This document shows, piece after piece, positions 1 to 8,854 of a DNA stretch of 64,000 nt. The stretch comes from Haloechinothrix aidingensis. GTDB lineage: Bacteria; Actinomycetota; Actinomycetes; Mycobacteriales; Pseudonocardiaceae. The notes under the pieces were generated by a model. It searched no databases, was not told the DNA's origin, and saw nothing but the letters and a program-made list of their open reading frames with translations. Numbering within the stretch: the stretch's first letter is position 1; each line of letters opens with the position of its first letter. The DNA lies in NCBI RefSeq assembly GCF_013450155.1, contig NZ_JACCKD010000004.1, forward strand, positions 248,001 to 312,000, in the 5' to 3' direction. Made by a program: the position numbers and the translations under genes.

Positions 1-32
1 GGCCGTAGGGATGTGGGAGGCAGCAGCCGTGC

Positions 33-1544
33 CTACCCCTGCAGGCCCGCCCACGGGATGGGGTCCGGGTCGAGGCCGAAGTAGACACTCTTCTGCCGCA
101 TGTAGGCCTTGATGCCCTCTGTCCCCTTCTCCACGCCCACACCACTGGCCTTGGTGCCACCGAAGGGAGTGGCGATGCTGAACTGCTTGTAGGTGTTGAT
201 CCACACGGTGCCCGCCTCGATGCGCCGGGCCAGCCGCCAGGCGGTGCGGTAGTCCCTGGTCCAGATGCCGCACGCGAGACCGTAGACGGTGTCGTTGGCC
301 TGGGCCACCAGATCGTCCTCCCCGCCGAACGGCAACACCACACCGACGGGACCGAAGATCTCCTCCTGGCAGGTCTTGGCGTCGTTGGCAAGACCTGCCA
401 GGAGGGTCGGCAGGTAGTAGGCTCCCGAGCCCAGCCTGCCCGTCTCGGGGATGTGACCACCGCACAGCACTTCGGCGCCCTCCTCACGGGCGCGGTCGAC
501 CATGGCTGCGACCCGGTCGCGGTGGGCCGCGGTCACCAGCGGCCCGACCTGGGTCGCGGGATCGGTGCCCGGGCCGACACGCAGCTGCCGTGCCGCCGCC
601 ACCAACCGGTCGGTGAACTCCGCATAGACCTCCTCGTGCACGAATATGCGGGAGCCCGCGACGCAGCTCTGCCCGCTCGAGGAGAAGATGCCGAACAGCA
701 CACCAGCGACCGCCTGGTCGATATCGGCGTCGGCGCACACGATCGTGGGTGACTTGCCGCCGAGCTCGGTGCTCAGCGGCATGACCTTGTCGGCGGCGAC
801 CCGGCCGATCGCCCGGCCGGTGCTGGTGCCGCCGGTGAAGGACACCTTCCCCACAAGGGGATGGCGTACCACCGCGTCACCGACCACCGAACCGGGCCCC
901 GGCAGCACCGACACCAGCCCCTGCGGCAGCCCGGCTTCCTCGAGCAACCGCGCCAGCGCCAGGGACACCAGTGGCGTGACCTCCGCGGGCTTGAGCAGCA
1001 CGGCGTTGCCCGCGGCCAGCGCGGGTGCCAGCTTCTGCGCGTCACTGGCGATCGGCGAGTTCCACGGCGTCACCGCACCGACGACGCCGATCGGCTCGTG
1101 CACGCTCAGCGCGAGGTGCTGACCCCGCGGCGGGGTCACCACGCCCTCACTGGTCTCCAGCGCCGCAGCGTAGAACCGGAACGTGCCGGCGGCACTGGCG
1201 ACGAGCGCGCGGGTCTCGGTCAGCGTCTTGCCGGTATTGCGGGTCTGCAGCAGCGCGAGCTCCTCGCGGTCCCGCTCGATCAGCTCCGCCACACGGGCGA
1301 GTAACCGGGCGCGCTCATGGGGCAGCATGTCGCGCCACCCTGGTTCCGCGGCGACCCGGGCTCCGCAGCGCGCCGCGGCATCGACATCCGCGGGATCGGC
1401 TCCCGCGACGGTGGCGATGACCCGCCCGCTAGCCGGGTCGACGCACCGCAGCCGCTCTCCCCCGCCCGCGCGCCACTGACCCGCGACCGGAATGTCCTCG
1501 GCCCGCCGGGTCCCCGCGCCGCTCGTCGTGCTGCTCGCGCTCAC
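33..1544 (-). CDS. NAD(P)-dependent aldehyde dehydrogenase
   Basis: A 503-aa ALDH-superfamily enzyme that oxidises an aldehyde to the acid. The full catalytic set is visible: N162 in TPWNSP, K185 in KPAE, E260 in ELGGKSP and nucleophile C294 in GQSCVAG. I chose the GTG at 1544 because GAGGAGG lies just upstream; the open frame extends 51 codons further but that part has no ALDH similarity. It is transcribed divergently from the cupin/Rieske operon and probably acts on an aldehyde made by the same pathway. The intergenic sequence has a TTAGC half-site (1576-1585) like the operator of the facing operon, suggesting shared control. The family is certain; the substrate is unknown. Confidence 0.93.
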   Translation of the reverse strand: MSASSTTSGAGTRRAEDIPVAGQWRAGGGERLRCVDPASGRVIATVAGADPADVDAAARCGARVAAEPGWRDMLPHERARLLARVAELIERDREELALLQTRNTGKTLTETRALVASAAGTFRFYAAALETSEGVVTPPRGQHLALSVHEPIGVVGAVTPWNSPIASDAQKLAPALAAGNAVLLKPAEVTPLVSLALARLLEEAGLPQGLVSVLPGPGSVVGDAVVRHPLVGKVSFTGGTSTGRAIGRVAADKVMPLSTELGGKSPTIVCADADIDQAVAGVLFGIFSSSGQSCVAGSRIFVHEEVYAEFTDRLVAAARQLRVGPGTDPATQVGPLVTAAHRDRVAAMVDRAREEGAEVLCGGHIPETGRLGSGAYYLPTLLAGLANDAKTCQEEIFGPVGVVLPFGGEDDLVAQANDTVYGLACGIWTRDYRTAWRLARRIEAGTVWINTYKQFSIATPFGGTKASGVGVEKGTEGIKAYMRQKSVYFGLDPDPIPWAGLQG

Positions 1545-1714
1545 GTGAAGCCTCCTCGTTTCCACCAGAACTAATTTAGCAGTAAGAGAATTACCTGGCC
1601 AGCGCGCGGGAATAACCGCTCGCTGACCAGCACCGGGACACCCGCGAACGAAACACCCGCGAGATGCTAGTTGACCTGCGAGACAACAACGCTCCACGCG
1701 CGGACCTCACCTGG

Positions 1715-1743
1715 TTGCACCCTGCCGCGGTCGATGCTATAAC
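1715..1743 (+). promoter_or_regulatory. Predicted sigma-70-type promoter of the catabolic operon
   Basis: TTGCAC at 1715-1720 and TATAAC at 1738-1743 are separated by exactly 17 bp, a near-consensus housekeeping promoter. Transcription would start near 1750, inside the inverted repeat at 1745-1771, which makes that repeat a natural repressor site. Confidence 0.7.
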
Positions 1744-1744
1744 A

Positions 1745-1771
1745 CTTAGCAGTAGTTCATTTATCGCTAAG
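1745..1771. promoter_or_regulatory. Inverted-repeat operator of the catabolic operon
   Basis: CTTAGC (1745-1750) and GCTAAG (1766-1771) are perfect inverted arms spanning 27 bp, directly after the -10 box. Arm starts are 21 bp apart, two helical turns, as expected for a dimeric repressor. A 27-bp site with the same arms lies at 15522-15548 before the ABC importer. The regulator itself is not in the window. Confidence 0.6.
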
Positions 1772-1807
1772 ATTTATTCACATGCCAGAGTGCGAGGTGC
1801 TGACCGG

Positions 1808-2329
1808 ATGAGCCCCACCGAGACCGCAACGACCGAAGCGCTGAACCAGCTGATCGACAGCTGCATCGCGAGCAGGGACACCCGCGACGAGGACTGGGAC
1901 ACCCTCGGGTTCCAGGCGCAGGCCGGTGAGCAGTTCAAACGCGCGCAGATCCGCTACATCGGGTCCGGCGCGACAGGCGACCACGACACCGACAACCGCA
2001 TCCTGCCCTCGGAGAACTTCACCTTCTCCAACATGCGGCTGCCCGTCGGCGCGATCGGCCCGGAGCACACCCATCACGACGTCGAGGAGGTCTTCTTCGT
2101 CCTGGAGGGAACGCTCGAGGTGACCGTGCACGACAGCGACGACGGCACCGAGACGGCCAGCCGCGTACTCGGCTACCGCGACCTGATCCGGGTCCCCGCG
2201 GGGGTGCCGCGCAGCCTGCGCAACGTCGGCGACACCGACGCGCTGTTCTGCGTGATCATCGGCGCGCAACGGCCCGAGCTGCCCACCTACCCCCCGACCT
2301 CGCCGATGCACGGCGTGCAGCGGAACTGA
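1808..2329 (+). CDS. Cupin-domain protein, first gene of the aromatic catabolic operon
   Basis: A 173-aa single-domain cupin. The metal-binding pattern HTHHDVEEVFFVLEG around residues 83-97 matches cupin motif 1 (G-x5-H-x-H-x3,4-E-x6-G), and a second motif follows around residues 120-140 (VPAGVPRSLRN). Such cupins may be small dioxygenases, isomerases or sensors of pathway intermediates. The ATG at 1808 with GAGG ten bases upstream was preferred over the longer open frame, whose first 48 codons overlap the promoter. The role in this pathway is unknown. Confidence 0.85.
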   Translation: MSPTETATTEALNQLIDSCIASRDTRDEDWDTLGFQAQAGEQFKRAQIRYIGSGATGDHDTDNRILPSENFTFSNMRLPVGAIGPEHTHHDVEEVFFVLEGTLEVTVHDSDDGTETASRVLGYRDLIRVPAGVPRSLRNVGDTDALFCVIIGAQRPELPTYPPTSPMHGVQRN

Positions 2330-2363
2330 GCCCACCAGCCACCCGCGGACCGGTGAGTACATC

Positions 2364-3317
2364 ATGACCACGAAGGTGCAGGTACACCAGACGACCTGGG
2401 TCGCGTCGGGAGTCGTCCAGGTCGTGCTACGCCATATCGACGGCGCGGCGCTGCCGTCCTGGGAACCCGGTGCGCACATCGGGCTGCGTCTTCCCAACGG
2501 CCTCGTCCGCCAGTACTCGCTGTGCGGCGACCCGGCCGACGACGCGAGCTGGACGGTCGCGGTGCTCCGGGAGCCGCGCTCGCGCGGCGGCAGCTCGTGG
2601 ATCCACGAACGCCTCACCGCCGGTACCGTGCTCGAGGTCGACGGCCCGCGGAACAACTTCCCGCTGACCGGCAGCGAGAAGTACCTGTTCATCGCGGGCG
2701 GCATCGGTGTCACGCCGCTGCTGCCCATGGTGCGCGACCTGGCGGCCGACCCCGCCCGCGCGGGCTCCTGGCACATGCTCTACTGCGGCACGTCACGGGA
2801 ACGGATGGCATTCCTTCCCGAGCTCACCCGGCTCGGGCAGGAGCAGCTCACCGTGCACGCCGACGACGAGCACGGCGGCCCATGCGACATCGCCACCCGG
2901 CTGGCGGCCGTCGACCCGGGAACCACCGTGTACTGCTGCGGCCCGGAGCCGCTGATCAGCGCGGTCGAGCACGCACTGCCCGAGGGGGTGGACCTGCGCG
3001 TCGAGCGGTTCCGCCCCACGGAGGACACCCCAGCCGGCGGGTCCGACGACGGATTCGACGTGATCTGCGCGGGCTCCGGGACCCGGCTGCGGGTCGAGCC
3101 GGGCACCTCGGTCCTCGACGCCCTGCACGGCGCGGGAATCGACGTGCCCTCCTCCTGCGGGGAGGGCGTCTGCGGCACCTGCGAGACCCCCGTGCTCGAC
3201 GGCGAGCCGGACCATCGCGACTCGGTGCTCAGCGAGGACGAGCGGGCAGGAAACTGCACCATGCTGGTCTGCGTCTCCCGGTGCCACTCCCCCGAACTCG
3301 TCCTCGATGTCGGCTAG
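2364..3317 (+). CDS. PDR/VanB-type ferredoxin-NAD(P) oxidoreductase (oxygenase reductase)
   Basis: A 317-aa reductase of the phthalate dioxygenase reductase / vanillate demethylase VanB family. Domains run in the usual order: flavin-binding barrel with RQYSL near residue 50, NAD-binding domain with GGIGVTPLLPM near residues 111-121, and a C-terminal plant-type [2Fe-2S] ferredoxin domain with CGEGVCGTC plus a distal Cys. It would pass electrons from NADH to the Rieske oxygenase encoded two genes downstream. Two-component oxygenase systems of this kind need no separate ferredoxin, and none is present here. Confidence 0.93.
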   Translation: MTTKVQVHQTTWVASGVVQVVLRHIDGAALPSWEPGAHIGLRLPNGLVRQYSLCGDPADDASWTVAVLREPRSRGGSSWIHERLTAGTVLEVDGPRNNFPLTGSEKYLFIAGGIGVTPLLPMVRDLAADPARAGSWHMLYCGTSRERMAFLPELTRLGQEQLTVHADDEHGGPCDIATRLAAVDPGTTVYCCGPEPLISAVEHALPEGVDLRVERFRPTEDTPAGGSDDGFDVICAGSGTRLRVEPGTSVLDALHGAGIDVPSSCGEGVCGTCETPVLDGEPDHRDSVLSEDERAGNCTMLVCVSRCHSPELVLDVG

Positions 3318-3417
3318 TGGCCGGCGGTTGGTCCGTCATGAACATGCCAGCAGAGCCCCTCGGACCCCGGGTGCGACCACGACAGCCCCGGCGCCGGGCA
3401 GAAAGGTAAGGAGTCCC

Positions 3418-3648
3418 ATGACCCTGCGCTTGCAACCGGTACAGAGCCGGACCGCCCGCACAGCCAGCTATGCCGACGCGCTCGCCGACGAGCTCGAGGC
3501 CATCTACGGCCGCGGCATCCACGACCTGCCCGGAGTGGTCGCCGCCCTCAACGAGTCGGGGGTGCGCCCGCCGGACGGTCGGGAATGGACCGAAACGACA
3601 TTCACCGCCCAGCTCGCCGAGCTCGGCGCAAAGGAGGTCCAGTCATGA
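3418..3648 (+). CDS. Small 76-aa protein coupled to the Rieske oxygenase
   Basis: A short basic N-terminus is followed by a helical region (YADALADELEAIYGRG, then a V-R-P-P-D-G-R-x-W-T segment) that resembles the helix-turn-helix of resolvase/recombinase C-termini. The start at 3418 has AAGGAG upstream. Its stop overlaps the oxygenase ATG (ATGA at 3645-3648), so the two are translationally coupled. It could be a small oxygenase partner or a DNA-binding protein; I do not assign a function. Confidence 0.7.
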   Translation: MTLRLQPVQSRTARTASYADALADELEAIYGRGIHDLPGVVAALNESGVRPPDGREWTETTFTAQLAELGAKEVQS

Positions 3649-4715
3649 CGGCGCCCTCGACCCCGCGCACCGCCGAGGATCTCGTCAGCCTCGGGTTGCG
3701 TGATCACTGGTACGCCCTGTGCCCCTCCACCGATGTGCGCGCCGGGGAGCTCACGCGCCTCGTGCGGGCAGGTGAGCAGCTGGTGTTGTGGCGCGACGCC
3801 GCGGGCACGGTGCACGTCCAGGAGGACCGGTGTCCCCACCGGGGTGCGCGCCTGTCCCTCGGTGTGCACATGGGTGACCGGCTCGCCTGCAACTACCACG
3901 GCGTCCAGGTCGACGCCGACGGCGTGGTGGTGTCCGTGCCAGGGAGCCCGGGATGCTCGCTCGAGGGGCGCCGGGCCCTGCGCACCTTCCCCGCCGCCGA
4001 GCACGCGGGCGCGGTGTTCGCCTGGTTCGGCCTGGACGAGCCGGACGACGAGGGTCCCCCGCCGCTGCGACTCCCGGAACCCATCGCCGGCGGCGACTGG
4101 GAGCACTTCCTGTGCTACGTGGAGTGGGACTGCCCGTACCTCTACTCGCTGGACAACCTCCTCGACCCGATGCACGGAGCGTTCCTGCACCGCAACAGCC
4201 ACACCATGTCCGGAGGCAGGCGCGAGGCGCAGTTCCAGATCCGCGACACCGACACGGGTTTCGTGTTCGAGAAGACCGACCAGCGCGACGTCAACTTCGA
4301 CTGGGTGGAGTGGACCGACACCGGCCTCCAGGCGGTGACACTGGACATCCCCTACCCCGACACCGCGGGTCCCGGCGGCTCGTTCACGATCGTGGCCACC
4401 CTCACCGCGATCAACGCGACCCAGCACGCCGGCTTCTTCTGGCGTTGCCGCAAGGTCACCGGCTGGGAACGGGACAGCTGGCGGTTCCTGTACAAACACC
4501 GCCTGGAAGCGAGGCACTGGCGGGTACTGGAGCAGGACCGGGCCATGGCCGAGGTCATGCCCGCGGACGCCTGGCAGCGCGAGAACCTCTACCAGCACGA
4601 CATCGCGCTGGTCCGGATGCGGCGCAAACTCAAGGCGGAGGCCGCGCGCCAGGCCGAAACCCTCTCCGAACGCGGTGGCAACCGCGGCCGGACCGCCGCA
4701 GCCACCGCCCGCTGA
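3645..4715 (+). CDS. Rieske non-haem iron oxygenase, catalytic subunit
   Basis: A 356-aa aromatic ring-hydroxylating or demethylating oxygenase. The Rieske cluster ligands are C63, H65, C82 and H85 in CPHRG and CNYHG; the mononuclear iron motif NLLDPMHGAFLH supplies H177 and H182. Length and pairing with a PDR/VanB reductase place it among the single-subunit (alpha-only) oxygenases such as vanillate, phthalate and related oxygenases, not the alpha-beta dioxygenases. AAAGGAGG precedes the start, which overlaps the preceding stop. It probably performs the committed activation step of the pathway. Confidence 0.94.
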   Translation: MTAPSTPRTAEDLVSLGLRDHWYALCPSTDVRAGELTRLVRAGEQLVLWRDAAGTVHVQEDRCPHRGARLSLGVHMGDRLACNYHGVQVDADGVVVSVPGSPGCSLEGRRALRTFPAAEHAGAVFAWFGLDEPDDEGPPPLRLPEPIAGGDWEHFLCYVEWDCPYLYSLDNLLDPMHGAFLHRNSHTMSGGRREAQFQIRDTDTGFVFEKTDQRDVNFDWVEWTDTGLQAVTLDIPYPDTAGPGGSFTIVATLTAINATQHAGFFWRCRKVTGWERDSWRFLYKHRLEARHWRVLEQDRAMAEVMPADAWQRENLYQHDIALVRMRRKLKAEAARQAETLSERGGNRGRTAAATAR

Positions 4716-4736
4716 CTCACTCACCGGAGGCAGACC

Positions 4737-5669
4737 ATGCCCGAACACCACCCCCCGATAGCGCGGCTACGGTCGCTGCGCTCGGTGGCGCTGCGTACCA
4801 CGCACTGCGCCGAGTCGGCCGAGTTCTACCACGAGGTCTGGGGCCTGCGCCCCGTCGAGCAGGAACACGGCGCCACGTGGCTGCGTGGCACCGGACCGGA
4901 GCACCACGTGCTGCAGTTACAGCAGGCCGCGCAGAACGCGCTCGGCAAGATCGTGTTCTCGGTGGCCACCCCCGCCGAGGTCGACGAGGCCGCACGGAGG
5001 CTCGACGCGCACGGCATCGCGCTGGTCACCGAGCCGGGCAAGCTCGACCAGGTCGGCGGCGGGTACGGCCTGCGGTTCGGCGACCCGGAGGGCAGGCTGG
5101 TCGAGCTCACCGCCGACGTCGAGGCTGTCGTCCCCGATGACCCGGACGGGCATCCGGCCGTTCCGCGCAAGCTCGCCCACGTGGTGCTCAACACCGCCGA
5201 CATCGACACCGTCTGCGAGTTCTACACCCGCGTGCTCGGCATGCGCGTGTCCGACTGGTCCGAGCATCAGATGGCGTTCCTGCGCTGCAACTCCGACCAC
5301 CACGTGATCGCCTTCAACCAGGCGCCGTTTCCCTCGGTGAACCACGTGGCCTACGAGATGCCCTCCATCGACCACTTCATGCGCGGCATCGGCAGGCTCC
5401 GGCATCACGGGATCACCCCACTGTGGGGGCCGGGCAGGCACGGCCCCGGCAACAACACCTTCAGCTACTTCGCCGACCCCGGCGGCCTGGTGTGCGAGTA
5501 CACCTCCGAGGTGGAACAGGTCGTCGAGGACGCCTGGCTGTGCCGCGTGTGGCGGCGCACGCCCGAGCTGTCCGACCTGTGGGGCACGGCGGGCCCGCCA
5601 TCCAAGGACGTACGCACCCACATGGCCGGAGTTCCCGATCCCGGCTACACCGCGTGGTGGTACGGATGA
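4737..5669 (+). CDS. Two-domain extradiol (type I, VOC) ring-cleavage dioxygenase
   Basis: A 310-aa vicinal-oxygen-chelate protein with two tandem domains, the size of BphC/catechol 2,3-dioxygenases. The 2-His-1-Glu iron ligands are present in the C-terminal domain: H148 (LAHVVL), H203 (VNHVAY) and E254 (GLVCEYTSE). It should open a catecholic ring next to the diol. CGGAGG sits six bases before the ATG. Its stop overlaps the next start (ATGA at 5666-5669). Substrate specificity cannot be read from sequence. Confidence 0.92.
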   Translation: MPEHHPPIARLRSLRSVALRTTHCAESAEFYHEVWGLRPVEQEHGATWLRGTGPEHHVLQLQQAAQNALGKIVFSVATPAEVDEAARRLDAHGIALVTEPGKLDQVGGGYGLRFGDPEGRLVELTADVEAVVPDDPDGHPAVPRKLAHVVLNTADIDTVCEFYTRVLGMRVSDWSEHQMAFLRCNSDHHVIAFNQAPFPSVNHVAYEMPSIDHFMRGIGRLRHHGITPLWGPGRHGPGNNTFSYFADPGGLVCEYTSEVEQVVEDAWLCRVWRRTPELSDLWGTAGPPSKDVRTHMAGVPDPGYTAWWYG

Positions 5670-6448
5670 AGGTCGGCGTGATCGGAGCGGGGTCGATCGG
5701 CAGTGTGGTCGCCACCCGGCTGCGTGCGGGCGCTGTCCCCGGCGTGCGGCTGACCGGCGTGGCCCACTCCGATCCGGCCGACCCGGACGGCGTGCCCGTG
5801 TTGCCGTTCGACGAGCTCGTCGCCGAGTCCGAGCTCGTCGTCGAATGCGCCGGTCAGCAGGCACTGGCCGCGCTCGGGCCACGCGTGCTCGACGCGGGCC
5901 GCGACCTGCTGGTCGTCTCCGTGGGCGCGCTGGCCGACCAGCACCTGCTCGACACGCTGCTCGCCGCGGGGCCGGGGGCCGTGCACCTGTCTACAGGGGC
6001 GATCGGCGGGCTCGACCTGCTCGCCGCGGCCGCCGCCATGGGCCCGCTCGAGTCGGTCGAGATCGTCACTACCAAGAAGCCGGCAGGCCTCGTCCAGCCG
6101 TGGATGCCGGAGGAACAGGCCAACCGGCTCCGGGAGGCCGACGCCCCGGTCGAGGTGCTGCGCGCTCCGGCCCGCACGGTCACGGCCGCGTTCCCCGCGT
6201 CCGCCAACGTGGCCGCGTCGGTGGCGCTGGCCGTCGGGGCGTGGGACACCGTCGAAGCAGCCGTGGTGGCCGACCCGGGCGCGGCACGGACCTCGCACGT
6301 GATCACCGCCGAGGGACCGGCAGGTACCTACCGGTTCGAGATCAACAATCACCCGTCCCCGCGGACGCCGACGAGCAGCCGGATCGTGCCGTACGCCGTG
6401 CTGTCGGCGATCGGCGGGCTCGCCAACCCACGAGGGGTGTTCCGATGA
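5666..6448 (+). CDS. Aspartate-dehydrogenase-like (NadX-type) NAD(P) oxidoreductase
   Basis: A 260-aa protein starting with a Rossmann motif (GVIGAGSIGS, residues 4-13), followed by the TTKKPAGL and AFPASANVAASVALA segments typical of the L-aspartate dehydrogenase domain family. It sits between the extradiol dioxygenase and a meta-cleavage-type hydrolase, overlapping both by 4 bp. That makes an NAD-biosynthesis role unlikely and a pathway-specific imine/aldehyde or amino-acid dehydrogenase more likely. That is inference from context. Confidence 0.85.
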   Translation: MKVGVIGAGSIGSVVATRLRAGAVPGVRLTGVAHSDPADPDGVPVLPFDELVAESELVVECAGQQALAALGPRVLDAGRDLLVVSVGALADQHLLDTLLAAGPGAVHLSTGAIGGLDLLAAAAAMGPLESVEIVTTKKPAGLVQPWMPEEQANRLREADAPVEVLRAPARTVTAAFPASANVAASVALAVGAWDTVEAAVVADPGAARTSHVITAEGPAGTYRFEINNHPSPRTPTSSRIVPYAVLSAIGGLANPRGVFR

Positions 6449-7257
6449 CCACGAGCGACACGCTCATCACGGCACGCGGCGTGCGGCTGCGCTCGGCGGG
6501 AGCAGGCGGCAGCGCCGTGCTCCTGCTGCACGGCATCGGTGGGTCCGGCGCGTCGTTCGAGCATCAGCTCCCCGCCCTCGCCCCGGCCCACCGCGCCCTG
6601 GCCTGGGACGCCCCCGGCTACGGGGGCTCCACCGACGAGGTTCCCTCCGGTATGGCGGGCTATGCCGACCGGATCGCGGGGATCCTGGACGAGCTGTCCG
6701 TCGACCGGGCCCACCTGGTGGGCGTGTCCTGGGGCGGGGTGATCGCCACCCGGGTGGCCCTTCGCCACCCCGGCCGGGTGCGCTCGCTGGTGCTTGCCGA
6801 CTCCACACGCGGTTCCGGCGGCTCGGACGAGGCGGCGGCGCGCATGCGGCAGCGCGCGGAGGCGCTGCGCACGCTGGGAGCCGTGGAGTTCGCCCGCAGG
6901 CGCGGCCCGAACCTGACCGCGCCGGGCGCGGACCCCGCCACAGTCGAGCGGGTCGTGACGATCATGAGTGGGCTGCGAGAGACCGGTTACGCCGCGGCAG
7001 TGGGCTCCATGGCCGAGATCGACCACACCGCGGAGCTGGCGGGCATCGCCGTGCCCACCCTCGTCGTTGTCGGCGAGCAGGACCGGGTCACCGGCATCGC
7101 GGAGAGCGAGGAGCTGGCCCGCCGCATCCCCGGTGCGACACTACGCGTGCTCGGCGGCGGGCACGCCGCCAACCAGGAACACCCCGGGCGGTTCAACGCG
7201 ATCCTCACCGGGTTCCTCGCGAGCGTGGACACCGGAGCACCGGCGGGAGGTCACTGA
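6445..7257 (+). CDS. Alpha/beta hydrolase, meta-cleavage-product type
   Basis: A 270-aa alpha/beta hydrolase with an HGIGGSG oxyanion segment (residues 29-35), nucleophile S95 in GVSWGG, an acid Asp in VVGEQDRV and the catalytic His in GGGHAANQEHP. This is the architecture of C-C bond hydrolases that split ring-cleavage products. It overlaps the preceding gene by 4 bp and its stop shares one base with the next start. It fits the step after extradiol cleavage. Confidence 0.88.
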   Translation: MTTSDTLITARGVRLRSAGAGGSAVLLLHGIGGSGASFEHQLPALAPAHRALAWDAPGYGGSTDEVPSGMAGYADRIAGILDELSVDRAHLVGVSWGGVIATRVALRHPGRVRSLVLADSTRGSGGSDEAAARMRQRAEALRTLGAVEFARRRGPNLTAPGADPATVERVVTIMSGLRETGYAAAVGSMAEIDHTAELAGIAVPTLVVVGEQDRVTGIAESEELARRIPGATLRVLGGGHAANQEHPGRFNAILTGFLASVDTGAPAGGH

Positions 7258-8024
7258 TGTCGCACACGGGAACGGACGGCCTGCGGGACAGGCGGTTCGT
7301 GGTCACCGGCGCGGGCAGGGGCCTCGGCTACGCCATCGCCCGCGGTATCGGCGCGGCAGGTGGTTCGGTGGTTCTCGCCGAACGCGACCCCGACATCGCT
7401 TGCCGCGCCGAGCGTGACCTGCGCGCCGGGGGCACCATGGTGACGCGCGTCGACACCGATGTCGCCGACCCGGACTCGGTTACGCGGCTGGCCGAGCGCG
7501 CCTCGGCGACCGGTCCGGTGCACGGCCTTGTGAACAACGCCGCACTCGCCGACGGGGTCGGCGGAAAGCACTTCGCGGACATCGCCGTGTCCGAATGGGA
7601 CAGGATCATGACGGTCAACACGCGCGGCCCGTGGCTCGTCGCCAGGGCGCTGTACCCGCAGCTCGCCGCATCCGGCAAGGGCCGCGTCGTCAACCTCGCC
7701 TCAGATGCCGCCCTCTACGGCTCGCCGCGCCTGTCGCACTACGTCACATCCAAGGGTGGGGTCATCGCGATGACCAGGGCGATGGCCCGCGACGCCGGTC
7801 CGGACGGGGTCACCGTCAACGCGGTGGCTCCTGGACTGACCGAGGTCGAGGCCACCGAGGCCGTGCCCCGCGAGCGGCACGAGCTCTACGCGCGCAACCG
7901 GGCACTGGACCGTCCACAGCAGGCCGACGACATCGTCGGCACGGTCACCTTCCTGCTCTCGGATGCCGCGTCCTACATGACCGGTCAGACTCTCGTCGTC
8001 AACGGCGGCTTCGTCTTCACCTAG
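7257..8024 (+). CDS. SDR-family oxidoreductase (canonical)
   Basis: A 255-aa classical short-chain dehydrogenase. The cofactor motif TGAGRGLG lies at residues 17-24, NNAA near residue 90, and the catalytic Ser, Tyr and Lys appear in the segment NLASDAALYGSPRLSHYVTSK. It probably oxidises a cis-dihydrodiol or hydroxy intermediate of the pathway. GGGAGG lies upstream and the ATG overlaps the previous TGA. Confidence 0.9.
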   Translation: MSHTGTDGLRDRRFVVTGAGRGLGYAIARGIGAAGGSVVLAERDPDIACRAERDLRAGGTMVTRVDTDVADPDSVTRLAERASATGPVHGLVNNAALADGVGGKHFADIAVSEWDRIMTVNTRGPWLVARALYPQLAASGKGRVVNLASDAALYGSPRLSHYVTSKGGVIAMTRAMARDAGPDGVTVNAVAPGLTEVEATEAVPRERHELYARNRALDRPQQADDIVGTVTFLLSDAASYMTGQTLVVNGGFVFT

Positions 8025-8032
8025 GAGTACGC

Positions 8033-8821
8033 ATGGATCTCGGGCTCGGCAACCGCACCTTCGTCGTCACCGGTGCCAGCTCCGGCGTCGGCCTGGCCAC
8101 CGCGTCCGCGCTGCTCGCCGAGGGCGCGCACGTGGCAGCCTGCGCCCGCGACGCGGACCGGCTGGATGCCGCGCTCGCGGGCGTCCCCCGCGCCGACGGC
8201 GCCCTGCTGTACACCGCCGCGTGCGACGTCCTCGACAGCGACGCCGTGGCGACCTTCATCGAGGGGGCCACGCACGCGCTCGGCGGCGTCGACGGGGTGG
8301 TCAACAACGCGGGCCGGTCGCTGCTTGCCCGGCTCGCCGACACGAGTGACGAGCAGTGGCGTGACGAGCTGGACCTGAAGGTATTCAGCGTGCTCCACAC
8401 GGTGCGGGCCGCCCTGCCGTGGCTGCGGCGCTCGGACAGCCCGGCCGTGGTCAACATCAACGCCATCCTCGCCAAGCAACCCGAGACCGAACTGGCAGCG
8501 ACGTCGGCGGCACGGGCCGCGCTGCTGAACCTGTCGTCCACACTGGCCACCGAGTACGCTCCGGACGGGATCCGGGTCAACTCCGTCTGCCTCGGCCTGA
8601 TCGACACCGGGCAGTGGCGCTTGCGCTACGAGCAGTCCGGTTCGCCGCTGAGCTGGCAGGAGTGGTCGGCGGAGCTGGCGCGCGACCGGGGTATCCCGCT
8701 GGGCAGGCTGGGTACGGCCGAGGAGGTCGCACACCCGGTACTCATGTTGCTGTCCCCGCGAGCCTCCTACATCACCGGAACGTCCGTCGACGTCGGCGGC
8801 GGCATCGCCCGCTACGTCTAG
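8033..8821 (+). CDS. SDR-family protein with an atypical active site
   Basis: A 262-aa short-chain dehydrogenase/reductase homologue with an intact nucleotide motif (TGASSGVG, residues 12-19) and NNAG. At the catalytic position the usual Y-x3-K is replaced: the local sequence is AATSAARAALLN, with Thr/Ser in place of Tyr and Arg in place of Lys. I have seen this pattern as a recurring SDR subgroup, so it is not simple decay. It may catalyse a different reaction or rely on another base. TAGGAG precedes the ATG. Same operon as the canonical SDR. Confidence 0.87.
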   Translation: MDLGLGNRTFVVTGASSGVGLATASALLAEGAHVAACARDADRLDAALAGVPRADGALLYTAACDVLDSDAVATFIEGATHALGGVDGVVNNAGRSLLARLADTSDEQWRDELDLKVFSVLHTVRAALPWLRRSDSPAVVNINAILAKQPETELAATSAARAALLNLSSTLATEYAPDGIRVNSVCLGLIDTGQWRLRYEQSGSPLSWQEWSAELARDRGIPLGRLGTAEEVAHPVLMLLSPRASYITGTSVDVGGGIARYV

Positions 8822-8854
8822 GAAGCCTCACATCGAGCGGAAGGGATCGAACCC

